Assembly: GCA_007695225.1 (NCBI GenBank)
Contig: REED01000085.1
Location: 1-33,908, forward strand
Direction: 5' to 3'
Length of the DNA: 33,908 bases
From: Gemmatimonadales bacterium
GTDB taxonomy: Bacteria > Gemmatimonadota > Gemmatimonadetes > Longimicrobiales > Gaopeijiaceae
The notes beneath the pieces were generated by a model. That model saw only the letters and a program-made list of their open reading frames with translations. It was not told where the DNA came from and searched no databases. Positions 1-6,900 of this stretch are shown here, in pieces. Every line of letters starts with the position of its first letter. The stretch's first letter is position 1. Both the position numbers and the translations under genes were made by a program.

Positions 1-277
1 TAGAAGGCTGTTGAAGAAGTACAGGGACCACCGAGAAGGGGTCTTGCGGTCCTGGGCAAGGCGGGTCGCTGAAAGCGATGCGGTAGCATCGGTGAAGCGG
101 CCCAACGAAGATCCAGGGCCGCAACCCCCCTTCTCCCTTCGGGTTGGGGCGGCAGGGAGCCCCCTCGGTCGTTGGCTCCCCTCGACGTAGCTTTCGCTAT
201 GCCTGCGGGTCGCCGCCTACGATGCGGCTCCCTGGCGCTCCCAACGGTGGTCCCTGTACTTCTTCAACAGCCTTCTA
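1..277. repeat. Complete 277-bp inverted-repeat element (MITE-like), copy 1
   Basis: Bases 1-33 are the exact reverse complement of 245-277, a perfect 33-bp terminal inverted repeat. No open frame of note lies inside, so the element is non-autonomous. The interior is rich in stems: 77-81/86-90, 97-103/116-122, 155-161/174-180 and 188-191/196-199. Both ends read TAG inward. If the outer TA on each side is a target duplication, the element proper is 3-275 and starts GAAGGCTGTTG, which would suit IS630/Tc1-mariner-type mobilisation into TA; this is inference, because the left flank is outside the window and no transposase is seen. A right-truncated copy lies at 29360-29603 and a 21-bp end fragment at 31282-31302. 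Confidence 0.85.
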
Positions 278-583
278 GAGCCCCAGGGAGGAGCGGATGA
301 GGGGTGCGATACGCTCCGGGGTCCATGGGGGGTCGAAGGTGAGCTGTACCTTGGCGGACTCCACGCCCTCCACGTCGAGGATCGCCTTCTCCGCCATGTG
401 GACGATCTCCTCGGCCACCGGACACATGGGAGAGGTGAGGGAGATCCGGGTGTGGACGTGGGTATCCTCCACCTCCACGTCGTAGACGAGCCCCAGGACG
501 ACCAGGTTGAGGTTGAGTTCCGGATCCTTCACCGTCTTCAGAGCATCCAGGATGTCCTTCTCGGTCACGGCCATCGTATGCAT
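275..583 (-). CDS. MIP18/SufT-like (DUF59) iron-sulfur cluster assembly protein
   Basis: This small protein of about 102 residues is entirely a MIP18/DUF59 domain of the SufT/PaaD type, which assists assembly or transfer of Fe-S clusters in the cytoplasm. It starts with the typical VTEKDILDALKTVKDPEL segment and carries the conserved Cys in TSPMCP, followed by the helix VAEEIVHMAEKAI and the terminal FDPPWTPERI motif. A longer open frame reaches 751, but the extra N-terminus is Pro/Arg-rich and looks non-coding. ATG at 583 has GGAAG six bases upstream; ATG at 574 (MAVTEK) fits homologues equally well. The stop codon TAG (277-275) is the outermost triplet of the inverted-repeat element. The client is unknown; the aconitase at 9029 is an Fe-S enzyme but is not linked. 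Confidence 0.88.
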   Translation of the reverse strand: MHTMAVTEKDILDALKTVKDPELNLNLVVLGLVYDVEVEDTHVHTRISLTSPMCPVAEEIVHMAEKAILDVEGVESAKVQLTFDPPWTPERIAPLIRSSLGL

Positions 584-839
584 CCACTTCTTCCAGGGGT
601 GACGTCCGGGCCTTCTTCGGGAGCAGGCTCGGCGCAGGAACTCCACACCTGGACGGCCGACTGGCCATCCATTGGGTCGGGGCTGTGGACGGGAGCCAAT
701 GGTAACCGTCGAGGGGACGGACGTTCCGGGTCCAGGCTCCTCCTCATACATTGGGGATCGGATCCCCGGGCGTCCAGCGCCCGGCCTGCTCCTCCGCCCG
801 CTCTCCCCCGCTTTCCCTCATTATCCACAAGGCCCAGAC

Positions 840-2003
840 ATGGCTTCGCAGGTCCCCTCCACGTCAGCCACCCCTGATTCCTCCTCCACCTCACCTTCCC
901 GATCCAACGACCCGGGTCGCCGCTTCCGACTGGCGGTGAACACCGGGGGAGGGGATGCACCCGGCCTCAACGCCGTCATCCGGTCGGTGGTCATCTCTGC
1001 GCTGAACATGGGATGGGAGGTCTTCGGGATCCAGAAGGGATACCAGGGCCTCATGGAGGAAGGAGGACTTCTCCCCCTGGACCGATCCTCGGTGGAGGGC
1101 ATCGCCCACCTGGGAGGGACGATCCTGGGGACCACGAACCGGGGAAATCCCCTTCGCTGGCCCCGCACGCTCCCCGACGGGACGGTGGAGGAAGTGGATC
1201 GTTCCGGCGATCTGATCAAGGCGTTCCGGGACCATGGCTTCGATGCCCTGATCGCCATCGGGGGAGACGGATCACTTCGCATCGCGGCGGAGCTGTCGGA
1301 AAAGGGACTCCCGGTGGTGGGAGTGCCCAAGACCATCGACAACGATCTCGCCGCCACGCAGGTCACCTTCGGGTTCCACACTGCGGTGCAGACCGCCTCT
1401 GACGCCATCGACAAGCTCCACTCCACCGCCAAGGCCCACTCCCGGGTCATGGTGGTGGAACTCATGGGGAGACACACCGGTTGGATCGCCCTCTTCGCAG
1501 GGCTCGCAGGAAGCGCAGACGCCATCCTGATCCCGGAGATCCCCTTCCGCATGGACCGGCTCTGCCGGGATCTGGAGGCAAAGGTGGAGCGGGGACCCAG
1601 TTACGGGATCGTGGTGGTGGCCGAGGGATCCCGCCCAGAGGGGGGGGAGGCGTCCGTCGTGGAGACGGAGGCCGGCGGGGAGCCCTGGCGCTACGGCGGC
1701 GTGGCAGAGCGCGTGGCCCAGGAGATCCAGGAGGCAACCGGGGTTGAAACCCGTTCCCTGGTCCTGGGCCATCTCCAGCGGGGTGGACAGCCCACCGCCT
1801 ATGATCGGCTTCTGGCCCTTCGCTTCGGAGCGGCGGCCGTGGACCTGGTCGCACGCACGAGCTTCGGATGCATGGTGGCGCTGGATCCTCCCGAGGTGCG
1901 AGCCGTACCTCTCCGTACGGCGGTGGATGAGTTGAAGCGGGTCCCCGTCAGGGGGGACGTTGTGGTGACGGCCCGCCGACTGGGCATCTCCTTCGGGGAC
2001 TGA
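840..2003 (+). CDS. pfkA: 6-phosphofructokinase (PfkA family)
   Basis: It phosphorylates fructose 6-phosphate to fructose 1,6-bisphosphate in glycolysis. In the 387-residue product the phosphoryl-donor loop TGGGDAPGLN is at 35-44, GGDGS at 141-145, the catalytic PKTIDND at 163-169, MGRHTGW at 209-215 and IPEIPF at 231-236. The first 30 residues form a Ser/Pro-rich extension absent from E. coli PfkA. The donor signature is mixed: Gly in GGDGS is typical of ATP enzymes, whereas Lys in PKTIDND is shared with PPi-dependent and some ATP-dependent (actinobacterial, trypanosomal) forms. ATP is the likelier donor but this is not settled. ATG at 840 was chosen as the nearest in-frame ATG to the domain; no strong ribosome site is visible. 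It is followed after 24 bp by a peptidase gene. Confidence 0.93.
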   Translation: MASQVPSTSATPDSSSTSPSRSNDPGRRFRLAVNTGGGDAPGLNAVIRSVVISALNMGWEVFGIQKGYQGLMEEGGLLPLDRSSVEGIAHLGGTILGTTNRGNPLRWPRTLPDGTVEEVDRSGDLIKAFRDHGFDALIAIGGDGSLRIAAELSEKGLPVVGVPKTIDNDLAATQVTFGFHTAVQTASDAIDKLHSTAKAHSRVMVVELMGRHTGWIALFAGLAGSADAILIPEIPFRMDRLCRDLEAKVERGPSYGIVVVAEGSRPEGGEASVVETEAGGEPWRYGGVAERVAQEIQEATGVETRSLVLGHLQRGGQPTAYDRLLALRFGAAAVDLVARTSFGCMVALDPPEVRAVPLRTAVDELKRVPVRGDVVVTARRLGISFGD

Positions 2004-2027
2004 GCGAAACGAACAGGAGGAAGCATC

Positions 2028-4634
2028 ATGGGATGGATCCGACGGCGCAGCACGGGGAAGACCAGGGGCACCGTGCCTGGCAGGGGGAGCCTGCTCCTCC
2101 TCGGGACGTGCCTTCTGCTGGGACCTTCCCTCCAATCCGCCCTGGACGGGACGGGTCTGGAAGCTCAGGACCGGGGTGGCGCCGTGGCCTCCTATGTGCC
2201 CCCCGTGCTCCGGGACCATGACTTCCAGCTCTCCATCACCCATCTGTCTCGCGGGCCGGAGTTCCTGGGCCAGGCCCCTGAGGCCGTGGCCTGGACCGAC
2301 GACTCCCGCTGGATCTATTTCCGCTGGCTACCGGCGGGACACGCCTGGGATGCCGAGCGGGAGCTCTGGCGGGTGCCCTCCGTCGGAGGCGAGCCCGAAC
2401 TCATCGAAGATCCGGTGGCGGCGGACTCCCTCTCCGTCCTCTTCACCGGGGGTGACCTCTCACGTGACCGGGGAATGCGCGTGGCTTCATGGAGAGGAGA
2501 CCTCTATCTGGTGGATCGAGCCGATCTCTCCGTCCGGCGCCTCAGCGAAACCCGATCAACGCGGACATCTCCCCGCTTTGCCGCAGACGGAGAGCGGGTG
2601 TTCTATCGGGAGGGCGAACAGCTCTTCGCCCTGGACCTTGCCTCCGGTGCCGTACGCCAACTCACGGACCTGCGCTCCGGCACGCCGGACGAGGAGTCCG
2701 ATCCGGAGGGCCACCGCGCCTTCCTGACCGATCAGCAGGAGGAGCTCTTCGAGTTCATCCGGAGGCAGCAGGCCCGGGAGGAACGGGAGCGGGCCCGCCG
2801 CGAGGCGCTGGAGGAACGGACGACCCGGACCGTGTACCTGGGGGCTCAGCGAGGATCGGCCTCCGATCTCGTCCCGGATCCCTTCGGTCGACACGTGGCG
2901 GTGCAGGCGTTCCGTTCCGCCGAGGAGGGTGAGGGCACCCTCATTCCCCGGTGGATCACCGACGACGGATACACGGCAGTGGATGAAGTCCGGACGAAGG
3001 TGGGAGACGCCGTCGGATCGTCCTCGGTGGGGGTCCATGCGGTGGGCTCGGACACCCTCCTCTGGCTGGACGTGTCCGGGGCGGCACGGGCCCACGCCGG
3101 TGGCAGCGACGAGGCCGGGGGTGGAGCCGCACCCGGGACCCCGTCCACCCGAGGAGTCTTCCTTCCGGAGCAACGTGAAGCCGTCCGGGAGGGAGAGGTG
3201 GAGATCCAGTCCGTCTCCTTCCGCGGCTGGAATGACGCCGGGACCCACGGACTCCTCTCCGCTACCTCCCTGGACAACAAGCACCGCTGGATCCTGTCGG
3301 TGGAGGCGGAGAGCGCCAGACTCACCGTCCTGGAGCACCTGGCCGATTCCGCCTGGGTGGCGGGGCCCTGCTTCACCTGCGTCGGATGGATCCCCGACTC
3401 GAACCGGGCCTGGTTCGTGAGCGAGGCAGACCGCTTCGCACACCTCTACACGGTGGAGGCCGATGGGTCGGAGCTCCGCCAGCTCACCCAGGGGCCCTGG
3501 GAGGTCCTGTCGGTGGAGATCCCGGAGCAGCGGGACCATTTCCTCCTCCGGACCAACGAGGGCTCCCCCTTCGAGCAGCACATGTGGCGGATGGGGCTGG
3601 ACGGAAGTGATCGCAGCCGGATCACCTCCGGAACCGGGCGCTTCGAGGGAACCATATCCCCGGACGGGACACGGATGGCGGTGGTCCACTCCACCCAGAC
3701 CCGCCCCGACGAACTCTTCGTCATGGAGAACCGGTCCGGCGCCGAATTGTCCCGCATCACCACCTCCCCCACCGGGGACTTCCTGGCCTTCCCCTGGATC
3801 CAGGCGGAGATCATCCATTTCACCGCCCGGGACGGGATCGAGGTGCCGGCCCGGATCTACCGGCCCTCGGATCTGGGGGTGGAGGCCAACGGCGCAGCCA
3901 TCCTCTTCGTCCATGGCGCCGGCTACCTCCAGAACGTCCACGAGTGGTGGTCATCCTATTTCCGGGAGTACATGTTCCACCACTTCCTCGTGGCCCAGGG
4001 CTTCACGGTCCTGGACGTGGACTACCGTGCTTCCGCCGGCTACGGGCGGGACTGGCGCACCGCCATCTACCGCCACATGGGAGGATGGGACCTCTGGGAC
4101 TACGTGGACTCGGTGGACTGGCTGGTGGCGGAGGAGGGGGTGGACCGAAACCGCATCGGGATCTACGGCGGCTCCTACGGTGGATTCATCACCCTCATGG
4201 CCCTATTCACCGAGCCCGACGTCTTCCACGCCGGGGGCGCGTGGCGCTCCGTCACGGATTGGGCGCACTACAATGAGACCTATACCTCCCGCATCCTGAA
4301 CCGACCCCACGATGATCCCGAGGCGTACCGGCAGTCCTCGCCCATCTACTTCGCGGAGAACCTTCGGGGACACCTCCTCATGGGACACCCCATGTACGAC
4401 ACCAACGTCCACTTCCAGGACATCGTGCGTCTCACCCAGCGGCTCATCGAGCTGGAGAAGGAGAACTGGGAGTTGGCCGTCTACCCCACCGAGAATCACG
4501 GGATGCTGGAGCCCACCTCCTGGGTGGACCAGCTCAGGCGACTCTACGAACTCTACTGGCGGACGCTGTCGGCGCCGGGGTGCACAGCGGGAACCGGTGT
4601 ATGTGAAGTACCGGTGTACGACGGAGGGAACTGA
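2028..4634 (+). CDS. Secreted S9 family (prolyl oligopeptidase) serine peptidase
   Basis: An 868-residue exported peptidase. A signal peptide with a hydrophobic core at about residues 21-37 follows an Arg-rich start. Then comes a beta-propeller of PD40/WD40-like repeats (about 80-600, for example the SPDGTRMAVV blade) and a C-terminal alpha/beta-hydrolase domain. The catalytic triad is visible: Ser716 in GGSYGG, Asp791 in HPMYDTNV and His824 in TENHG. The family cleaves oligopeptides, often after Pro or with dipeptidyl-peptidase specificity, usually in the periplasm; the precise specificity cannot be read here. The start is set by AGGAGG nine bases before the ATG. The gene lies 24 bp after pfkA and 5 bp before the rhomboid gene, so the three are probably co-transcribed without an evident functional link. 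Confidence 0.93.
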   Translation: MGWIRRRSTGKTRGTVPGRGSLLLLGTCLLLGPSLQSALDGTGLEAQDRGGAVASYVPPVLRDHDFQLSITHLSRGPEFLGQAPEAVAWTDDSRWIYFRWLPAGHAWDAERELWRVPSVGGEPELIEDPVAADSLSVLFTGGDLSRDRGMRVASWRGDLYLVDRADLSVRRLSETRSTRTSPRFAADGERVFYREGEQLFALDLASGAVRQLTDLRSGTPDEESDPEGHRAFLTDQQEELFEFIRRQQAREERERARREALEERTTRTVYLGAQRGSASDLVPDPFGRHVAVQAFRSAEEGEGTLIPRWITDDGYTAVDEVRTKVGDAVGSSSVGVHAVGSDTLLWLDVSGAARAHAGGSDEAGGGAAPGTPSTRGVFLPEQREAVREGEVEIQSVSFRGWNDAGTHGLLSATSLDNKHRWILSVEAESARLTVLEHLADSAWVAGPCFTCVGWIPDSNRAWFVSEADRFAHLYTVEADGSELRQLTQGPWEVLSVEIPEQRDHFLLRTNEGSPFEQHMWRMGLDGSDRSRITSGTGRFEGTISPDGTRMAVVHSTQTRPDELFVMENRSGAELSRITTSPTGDFLAFPWIQAEIIHFTARDGIEVPARIYRPSDLGVEANGAAILFVHGAGYLQNVHEWWSSYFREYMFHHFLVAQGFTVLDVDYRASAGYGRDWRTAIYRHMGGWDLWDYVDSVDWLVAEEGVDRNRIGIYGGSYGGFITLMALFTEPDVFHAGGAWRSVTDWAHYNETYTSRILNRPHDDPEAYRQSSPIYFAENLRGHLLMGHPMYDTNVHFQDIVRLTQRLIELEKENWELAVYPTENHGMLEPTSWVDQLRRLYELYWRTLSAPGCTAGTGVCEVPVYDGGN

Positions 4635-4639
4635 CTCCC

Positions 4640-5284
4640 GTGGCCTTTGGTGGAGGAAGGTCCACGCCCATCGTGCGGGGGCTGGTGGCGCTGAACGCCG
4701 TGGTCTTCGGTCTGTGGCTCCTGCCCGACGTCCCCATCCAGCTCATGGCGGATCACTTCCTGGTGAGCTGGAACCACCTGATGGAGGGACGGGTCTGGGT
4801 CCTCCTTACGGCGGTTTTCTCCCACCACCTCCTCTTCCACCTCCTCATCAACATGATCGTGTTGTTGAGCTTCGGGCCCCCGCTGGAGCGGCTCATGGGA
4901 GGTGGGCCGTTCCTCGGGTTCTACCTCATGGCCGGGGTGGTGGGCTCCCTGGCCCATGCCGTGGTGTCCCTGACCCTCATGGGGACCCCGGAGCTACCGG
5001 CGCTGGGAGCCTCGTCCTCCATTGCGGGCCTCCTCCTCCTCTTCGCACTGGTCTTTCCCCGGGCCAAGGTGCTCCTCTTCTTCATCCTCCCCCTCCCCGC
5101 CATCGTTGCGGCGCTGGCCTTCATCGGGATCGACATCTGGGGGCTGGTGGCCCAGATGGAAGGCGGAGGACTTCCCATCGGCCATGGGGCCCACCTGGGA
5201 GGATCCCTCACCGGACTGCTCTACTTCATCGTCCGAGGGCGGAAACTCAGGCGGAAGAGGTCCCGGACCCCCCTTGGACCCTGA
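4640..5284 (+). CDS. Rhomboid family intramembrane serine protease
   Basis: A 214-residue membrane protein with about six transmembrane segments and the rhomboid catalytic features: H67xxxN71 in transmembrane segment 2 (HLLFHLLINM), the nucleophile Ser125 in GASSS, and the partner His185 in AHLGG. The usual Gly after the active Ser (GASG) is Ser here, a tolerated variant. Rhomboids cut within or next to transmembrane helices of substrate proteins in the inner membrane; the substrate is unknown. Translation starts with GTG at 4640, with GGAGGGAA ending nine bases upstream, only 5 bp after the peptidase stop. The C-terminal tail is strongly basic (RKLRRKRSR), consistent with a cytoplasmic end. 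Confidence 0.88.
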   Translation: MAFGGGRSTPIVRGLVALNAVVFGLWLLPDVPIQLMADHFLVSWNHLMEGRVWVLLTAVFSHHLLFHLLINMIVLLSFGPPLERLMGGGPFLGFYLMAGVVGSLAHAVVSLTLMGTPELPALGASSSIAGLLLLFALVFPRAKVLLFFILPLPAIVAALAFIGIDIWGLVAQMEGGGLPIGHGAHLGGSLTGLLYFIVRGRKLRRKRSRTPLGP

Positions 5285-5324
5285 AGCTGGACCGCAAAGC
5301 TGACCCCGGTTAGAAGGGCGGCCG

Positions 5325-6695
5325 TCACCCGCCGCCGAAGGTGACCCGGACCACTTCGATGGTGGCCACGATCTGGAACCAGACCACCACGGCGATGACG
5401 GGCGGAAGGACGTAGCGCACCAGCACCAGCGCGGTGGGGATGACCGCCTGGAAGCCAGGGGACGCTCCCCGGGCCAGCTCGGTGATGGGATCCTTCATGA
5501 ACCACCCCACGAAGATGGACATCCCCAGGGCCCCCACCGCCAGGAAGAGCTCCCCGGCGAACTGGTCCACCAGCCCCAGAATGTCCAGGGAGTTGGCGGA
5601 TAACAGCCCGAACAGGGCGATGAGGATCCCCATCCCCACCGCGGCGTTCCGGCGGCTAATGCCGAACTCGTCGATGATGGAGGAGGTCACTACCTCCAGG
5701 AGGGAGATGGCCGAGGTGATGGCCCCAACCGCCAGCGCCACGAAGAAGAGGACGCCCACGATGCGCCCCACCCCTCCCATGGCCTCGAAGGCACCGGGGA
5801 GGGCGATGAAGAGGGCGCCCACCGTGCTCTCCGTGACCGCATCCTGAAGCCCCAGGGCGAACATCACCGGGAAGACCACGAGCCCCGAGGTGAAGGCCAC
5901 AAGGAAGTCGGCGAAGGAGATGGTCACCGCCTCCTGGTTCAGGTCCGTATCCTTGGAGAGGTACGAGGCAAAGGTGAGCATGGCCCCCATCCCCAGGGAG
6001 AGGGAGAAGAAGGCCTGCGCCACCGCCTGGCTGATCACCCCGGGGTCCAGGAGCTGCCCGAGATCCGGCTGAAGGTAGAAGGCGTATCCGGCCCCGGCCC
6101 CCGGGAGGGTGGTGGCCCACGCCGCGAGCCCCAGGACGATGAGGAAGAGGGTAGGCATGAGGATCATGGCCGCCCGCTCGATCCCCTTCTGCACTCCCAC
6201 CATGACGATGCTGATGGTGAGGGCCATGAAGAGGAGGTGCCACATGACCGCCCCCCGGCCCGACGCGATCTCGGTGAAGTGGGCGCCGGGCTCCCCGGGG
6301 AAGCCGGTGAGGGCCGACTCCACGGCGAAGCGCAGGGTCCACCCGGCGATGACCGAGTAGTAGGAGAGGATGAGGAAACCCACCAGCACGAAGAGCATCC
6401 CCAGGGTGGCCCACCTCTTCCCCCCCAGCTCCCGGAGGGCGCCGATGGGGGACAGATGGGTCTTCCGCCCCACCACCAACTCGCAGAGCATGAGGGGGAT
6501 CCCCAGGAGGGCCACCATGGCGATGTAGAGTATGACGAAGGCTGCGCCCCCGCCCTCTGCCGCCACATAGGAGAACCGCCACATGTTCCCGAGGCCCACG
6601 GCACTCCCCACCGCCGCCAGGACGAACCCCCACTTCGTGCCGAAGAGTTCGCGGGCCGGCTTGGCTCCGGAACCCGATGATGTGGGCTGACTCAA
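5325..6695 (-). CDS. Sodium-dependent transporter, NSS/SNF (SLC6) family
   Basis: A 456-residue inner-membrane transporter of the LeuT/MhsT group, which imports amino acids or related compounds by Na+ symport. The N-terminal hallmark GSAVGLGNMWRF at 30-41, followed by EGGGAAF, forms the sodium and substrate site in TM1 and TM2. The unwound TM6 region FFSLSLGMGAMLTFASYL and the TM8 stretch ALAVGAITSAISLLE are also typical. About 11 hydrophobic segments can be counted. The start is TTG at 6695, decided by GGAGGT five bases upstream on the minus strand. It is divergent from the SLC13-like gene and convergent with the rhomboid gene, ending 40 bp from it with no clear terminator between. The substrate cannot be predicted from the sequence alone. 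Confidence 0.93.
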   Translation of the reverse strand: MSQPTSSGSGAKPARELFGTKWGFVLAAVGSAVGLGNMWRFSYVAAEGGGAAFVILYIAMVALLGIPLMLCELVVGRKTHLSPIGALRELGGKRWATLGMLFVLVGFLILSYYSVIAGWTLRFAVESALTGFPGEPGAHFTEIASGRGAVMWHLLFMALTISIVMVGVQKGIERAAMILMPTLFLIVLGLAAWATTLPGAGAGYAFYLQPDLGQLLDPGVISQAVAQAFFSLSLGMGAMLTFASYLSKDTDLNQEAVTISFADFLVAFTSGLVVFPVMFALGLQDAVTESTVGALFIALPGAFEAMGGVGRIVGVLFFVALAVGAITSAISLLEVVTSSIIDEFGISRRNAAVGMGILIALFGLLSANSLDILGLVDQFAGELFLAVGALGMSIFVGWFMKDPITELARGASPGFQAVIPTALVLVRYVLPPVIAVVVWFQIVATIEVVRVTFGGG

Positions 6696-6765
6696 GTTGC
6701 ACCTCCCCCAGGGGGTGGACGGTGGGAAACCGGCGCTGCGAGTGGGGAATAGAAGGAACGGCCGG

Positions 6766-6828
6766 GTTCAACGTCAAGGCGCCTCGGTGGAGGGCAAGGA
6801 GAGAAGGCCCCCCGATCCGACGTTGAAC
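6766..6828. promoter_or_regulatory. 10-bp inverted repeat in the divergent transporter control region
   Basis: GTTCAACGTC at 6766-6775 and GACGTTGAAC at 6819-6828 are exact reverse complements separated by 43 bp, between the divergent NSS and SLC13 genes. Each arm contains TTGAAC reading outward, so each could serve as a -35 hexamer; a good -10 is seen only on the plus side. The arrangement would suit a shared operator, but the binding protein is unknown. Confidence 0.45.
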
Positions 6829-6852
6829 ACTCGAGGGGCGGGTCGGTATGCT
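6823..6852 (+). promoter_or_regulatory. Probable sigma70-type promoter of the SLC13 gene
   Basis: TTGAAC at 6823-6828 and TATGCT at 6847-6852 are separated by 18 bp, a reasonable housekeeping promoter. It would start transcription near 6859, giving a leader of about 40 nt before the GTG at 6901. The -35 lies inside the right arm of the inverted repeat. Confidence 0.5.
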
Positions 6853-6900
6853 GTGCCGTGTCGGCGCCTCCTCCCTTCTCCCACTCCACCGATCCGGACC

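Noticed and set aside
672..839. Longer N-terminus for the phosphofructokinase
   Set aside because: The extra 56 residues are low-complexity and match no family start; ATG at 840 is nearer the domain.
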